25,110 nucleotides of DNA from Acephala macrosclerotiorum (lineage: Eukaryota; Ascomycota; Leotiomycetes; Helotiales; Mollisiaceae): the NCBI GenBank assembly GCA_014904845.1, contig MU119709.1:1-25110 (forward strand), read 5' to 3'. Shown one piece after another: positions 22,239-25,110 of this stretch (within the stretch, counting starts at the first letter, position 1; each line of letters begins with the position of its first letter). The translations under genes and the position numbers were made by a program. A model generated the notes under the pieces. The model was not told the DNA's origin and did no database searches. It was given only the letters and a program-made list of their open reading frames with translations.

Positions 22239-22561
22239 GAGTTATGGGATCTGACATTGCTATATCAGTTATTACTATAGGAATTCTAATTTAAAAGTAT
22301 TTGCAAATGTCTGTAACGTCCCTTAATTTGTTCTCTTTTTAACACTGGGAAAGCTGAAGAGATTTAAGCCCATGCCGGCTAATCTTCAAGCAGGAGTTGC
22401 CACTTCTCATATGCGCGCACTCACGTGATTTGGAGCAGGAAAAATAAGCGAGACTAGAAGTCTATATGCAGCTAGCCATAATTGGGCAAGTTTAGCCGAA
22501 ATGTAAAATCATAGAGTGTTCCGGTGTGAAGCCGATTTTCGAATCCGATTGTATGCCGAGC
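22239..22561. other. Spacer between HET and Tc1/mariner pseudogenes (convergent 3' ends)
   Basis: About 320 bp with no gene. It contains a TTTGCAAA palindrome near 22300 and one CACGTG at 22433-22438. I looked here for the left TIR of a short Tc1/mariner element matching the right TIR at 23716-23829 and did not find one. Confidence 0.5.
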
Positions 22562-23539
22562 TTATAGCTCTTCTACTTCCCATCCTGCATGTCTAAAATG
22601 GCCCTTAGCACTTTGCTCCTTTCTCCCAATTATATCAATACACTATTTCAAAAAAGAGTCAAAGCCTTGGTTTTGGTTTGCTTTATAGACTTGCCAGTTT
22701 CGCTTTATAAATGCTTTTAATTCGGCAAAGAACTCTTCAATGGGATTCAGATCCGGAGAGTATGGTGGCAAGTATATAAGCTTAACCCCAGCATCCTAAT
22801 ACATCTGCTCAATCCGTTTTGAATAGTAAAAGGAAGCATTATCCATTACTAGAACCGACTTTAGCTCTGGCCATCTGCCGCATGAAGGAAGCAAATGCTC
22901 AATGAAATCCTCAAAGGCTTCGCTGTCTGTAGATCCCTGAAAGATACGAGCAAACAGAATCCTATCTTGTGTATATACTAGCAGTATTTGATATCGTTTC
23001 TCACGTTGAAACTGAGTAATTTGAATTAAAGTCACTCCAAGGGGAGACTAGCTAGTCCGCCTAAATCCAACACGTTTGTCGCAGCCAAATTCATCCACAT
23101 AAACAAGGTGGTAAGAAGAGAAATTGTTCGATAGATTATATAGATATAAGTCTCGCAGATTTGCATTCCTTTGTTGTGCTACTCGTCGAATTGTCTTTTT
23201 AGTCCAACCCTTAGATGCTAGTGCTCTTTCTATACTAGAAGCGGTCACAAGCACCTCGAACTCATTTCATAGAAAGACTATCATTTCGGACTGATATAAC
23301 CCAGGCTTTTCCAGCAAGTGCTCACAAAGAGTGTCTAGTATGCAAAGTGTTATACTTCGTTTTCGTCCGGGACTGTTTCGAGGAGCGTTGGGGGTGCCCA
23401 AGACACGAATCTTCTCACGCATAGTTCGGACAGAGCAAGGATTACACCCAGCAATTGTAGCTATTTCGGTGGTTTTGACTTTACTAAGAATCATATTATT
23501 AATTATATCGTGCTGTGACTTACTAAGATTCGGTGCCAT
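22562..23539 (-). pseudogene. Tc1/mariner (IS630-Tc1) DD34E transposase pseudogene
   Basis: The frame from the ATG at 23539 to the stop at 22562-22564 is 325 codons, a normal length for a fungal Tc1/mariner transposase. The N-terminus (MAPNLSKSQHDII to GRKRSIT) is a helix-turn-helix DNA-binding region. The catalytic triad is intact: D149 (VYVDEFGCDKR), D233 (VMDNASF) and E268 (DLNPIEEFFAEL), with exactly 34 residues between the last two. Four in-frame stops break it, at codons 91, 164, 248 and 299. Those at 91, 164 and 299 fit Trp codons changed to TGA or TAG. There is no frameshift. It starts 290 bp inside the right TIR and is transcribed away from it, so it is the likely former transposase of the 8.4-kb unit. 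Confidence 0.92.
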
Positions 23540-23715
23540 CGTGGACAACACTTTTTGAGCAATAATAAACACGATACAAGCGGTCTGCGTTGGGCCTCAA
23601 AGAAAACATAATGGAAAATACAATAGATCAGTACCAAACTTCAAAAGAACACGATAGAAAAAAGAGTCAGCATCGAGTCTTAAAGGCGGCGGTAACCGTT
23701 CTCAGGCTACATAGT
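23540..23715. other. Right subterminal region upstream of transposase pseudogene
   Basis: About 175 bp between the transposase ATG and the right TIR core; it would carry the transposase promoter on the minus strand. The outer 30-40 bp (from about 23680) keep weak inverted similarity to 15523-15557, including a shared CTTTAA-type word. An open frame across it and the TIR (23590-23832) is not supported as a gene. Confidence 0.45.
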
Positions 23716-23829
23716 GATGACAAAGAAGGAACTAGTCGAAACTACTCTAGTGTGACTTGGCACTGTGGCTCAACAAACTTGAAAGAGTTTACAAAACGGA
23801 AGCCAAAAACGAAGTTAGTTGTATCGTTA
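23716..23829 (-). repeat. Right terminal inverted repeat of the 8.4-kb unit
   Basis: Inverted partner of 15409-15522, same length and without gaps. Identical blocks include CCGTTTTGTAAACTCTTT and TTGAGCCACAGTGCCAAG when read on the minus strand. It ends in TA at 23828-23829, after which the sequence becomes AT-rich decayed DNA. Confidence 0.85.
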
Positions 23830-24242
23830 TAAATAATACAATTATAAAAAATATATTAATTATCGAAAAAAATTTTATTAAAAAAAAAAATTCGTTCGAT
23901 TAAAATTTATTTTATTAAACGTTTATAAATATTGTATAATAATTTATTAATTAAATTTTTTAATATATCGTTATAATTTTAAATGTAATTTTATAAAATT
24001 ATTAAAAAAATTATAAAAAAATATCAAAAATTTAAATTATTATCAATAAAATAAATTTTTTTAATTAAATATAAAACAATCGAATTTATTTATAAATCGT
24101 TGAAAATTCTTAATTTAATACGTTTTAATAAATCTAGTAAAATAATAACGTATTAAAATTGTATTAATTTTTTATAAAAGTTTTTTATTGTAATTTATTT
24201 CGTTTTTCGATTTTTCGTAAATATAATAATATTATTTTTTTA

Positions 24243-24276
<34 letters not shown>

Positions 24277-24980
24277 AATTTTAATAAATTGATTATTTAC
24301 TCGTATTAAATTTATTTATTTCTTTACAATTTTAATATTTTATAAACGAATATTTATTTTATTTGCAATTTATTTAATTATAAAAAATCTTATATAAACG
24401 ATTATATACGTTTTAATTTTATTATATTTTTCTTAGTATTTTTAATAAAGTTTTACTCGAGTTATTTCGTATCAAATTAAATATTCTTATAATAATTGTA
24501 TTCTTATATCGTCTAATTTTCAAGTGTAAATTTACGATTATTTGTATTGACTTTGTAAAACGAGTAATTTTGTATGCATTTTTTTAAATAAACTCGTATT
24601 TTTTCGTTGTAAAAATATTATCAATTTTCTTTTTTTGCGTATTAGTTTATATACTAATTTTACTAAATTTCTTTGTAATAATAAAAATTATATCGAGAAT
24701 TAGTTTTTAATTCTATTTAATGTTTTTTCAAATTTAATCAATTAAATATACGAATTTTTTTTTTTGAATTAATATTCTTAGTATAAACTTTTTAATTCTA
24801 ATATTACTTATAATTTAAATCGTAAATACAATCGAATTTTTTAAAATCGACGAAAAATTAAAAATATTAATAATATTAAATAATAAAAAAATTAATAAAA
24901 ATATAATAATTGTAAATTAAAAAAAAAAAAAACTCAAATAAAATAAATTAATAAAAGAATAAACACTTGTAATAATTATA
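23830..24980. other. AT-rich decayed DNA right of the unit, no gene
   Basis: About 1.15 kb with the same character as the desert left of the unit: A/T runs, isolated CpG, no open frame of interest. A run of 25 T lies at 24243-24267. It may be the continuation of the same old repeat that the 8.4-kb unit entered, but I cannot align the two flanks by eye. Confidence 0.6.
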
Positions 24981-25110
24981 TAAAGAACGATTCAAACCAA
25001 AAGCGACACATCTTAGCGTTTCTTGGCACAAAAACGTGACATTGATTTCACGTGTTATTACGTAACCTCAAGGTAAACCATTTTTCCCTAGCAGGAAAAC
25101 CTTTAACTAT
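24981..25110. other. Return to balanced composition at window end
   Basis: From about 24980 the sequence regains C and G, including CpA and CpC, and holds a CACGTG at 25049-25054. No gene can be called in 130 bp. It is probably the edge of another less decayed block. Confidence 0.5.

Larger units (their letters stand above)
15411..23827. mobile_element. 8.4-kb TIR-bounded unit with Tc1/mariner transposase and cargo genes
   Basis: The unit is bounded by the 114-bp inverted repeats and flanking TA. It holds a split family gene, a nested MULE, a HET-domain pseudogene and, 290 bp from the right end, a Tc1/mariner transposase pseudogene. Without the MULE and its duplicated target it would be about 6.06 kb, far longer than the usual 1.3-2 kb Tc1/mariner element. 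I found no inner TIR copy next to the transposase that would define a shorter element. Alternatives are two related elements in inverted orientation trapping host genes, or an element whose interior gained insertions. The transposase has four stops, so the unit is not autonomous. Confidence 0.6.

Noticed and set aside
23331..23558. Plus-strand open frames at 23331-23558 and 23590-23832
   Set aside because: The first is antisense to the conserved transposase N-terminus, and the second runs through the TIR. Neither resembles a known protein.
15410..23840. 9-bp direct repeat AATAATACA at 15410-15418 and 23832-23840, as if a target duplication of a Mutator-type insertion
   Set aside because: It overlaps the left inverted repeat but lies just outside the right one, so the two copies do not sit symmetrically. 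In AT-rich flanks such a match is not rare. The TA at both aligned TIR ends fits better with the Tc1/mariner transposase inside.
1..25110. CRISPR array, tRNA, rRNA or bacterial operon
   Set aside because: No regularly spaced repeats, cloverleaf or rRNA blocks were seen. Introns, a HET domain and RIP-like decay point to a fungus.

Overview
The window looks like repeat-rich DNA from a filamentous ascomycete (Pezizomycotina). The evidence is heavy C-to-T/G-to-A decay of repeats of the kind left by repeat-induced point mutation (RIP), a HET-domain gene, short GT-AG introns (44 and 54 nt), and fungal Ty3/gypsy, Tc1/mariner and Mutator-like transposon sequences. I see no ordinary single-copy housekeeping gene and no RNA gene.

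Positions 1-8381 hold one Ty3/gypsy LTR retrotransposon decayed almost beyond recognition. The two LTRs (1-270 and about 8100-8381) align without gaps at a constant offset and differ almost only by transitions. A gag-type reading corridor (frame of position 287) and a pol corridor (frame of position 2242) are still legible through many stop codons. Reverse transcriptase, the end of RNase H and integrase are recognisable, but catalytic Asp codons have become Asn. Positions 8382-15408 are an AT desert with no intact gene. It holds one unrecognised coding-like remnant (about 9378-9990), a few simple repeats and a 16-bp inverted repeat. Surviving cytosines here lie mostly in CpG.

Composition changes abruptly at 15409 and back at 23830. 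These two edges are a 114-bp terminal inverted repeat (TIR), about 83% identical, beginning with TA on each side. The 8.4-kb unit between them contains, left to right: (a) a gene of a widespread fungal family of unknown function, split by (b) an intact 2352-bp Mutator-like element (MULE) with perfect 84-bp TIRs and an 8-bp target duplication; (c) a HET-domain pseudogene on the plus strand; and (d) a Tc1/mariner (DD34E) transposase pseudogene on the minus strand near the right TIR. TA-flanked TIRs plus a Tc1/mariner transposase suggest one large cargo-carrying element, or a composite of two related ends. Before the MULE arrived the unit would have been about 6.06 kb.

The layers give a relative history. 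The retrotransposon and the AT flanks are saturated with mutations. The 8.4-kb unit has moderate decay, with stops of CAR-to-TAR and TGG-to-stop type. The MULE shows no decay and is therefore the latest arrival. The MULE also carries 18 CACGTG palindromes in 2.35 kb, against about 0.6 expected by chance, spread over all codon phases. AT-rich decayed DNA resumes at 23830-24980, and the last 130 bases return to balanced composition.
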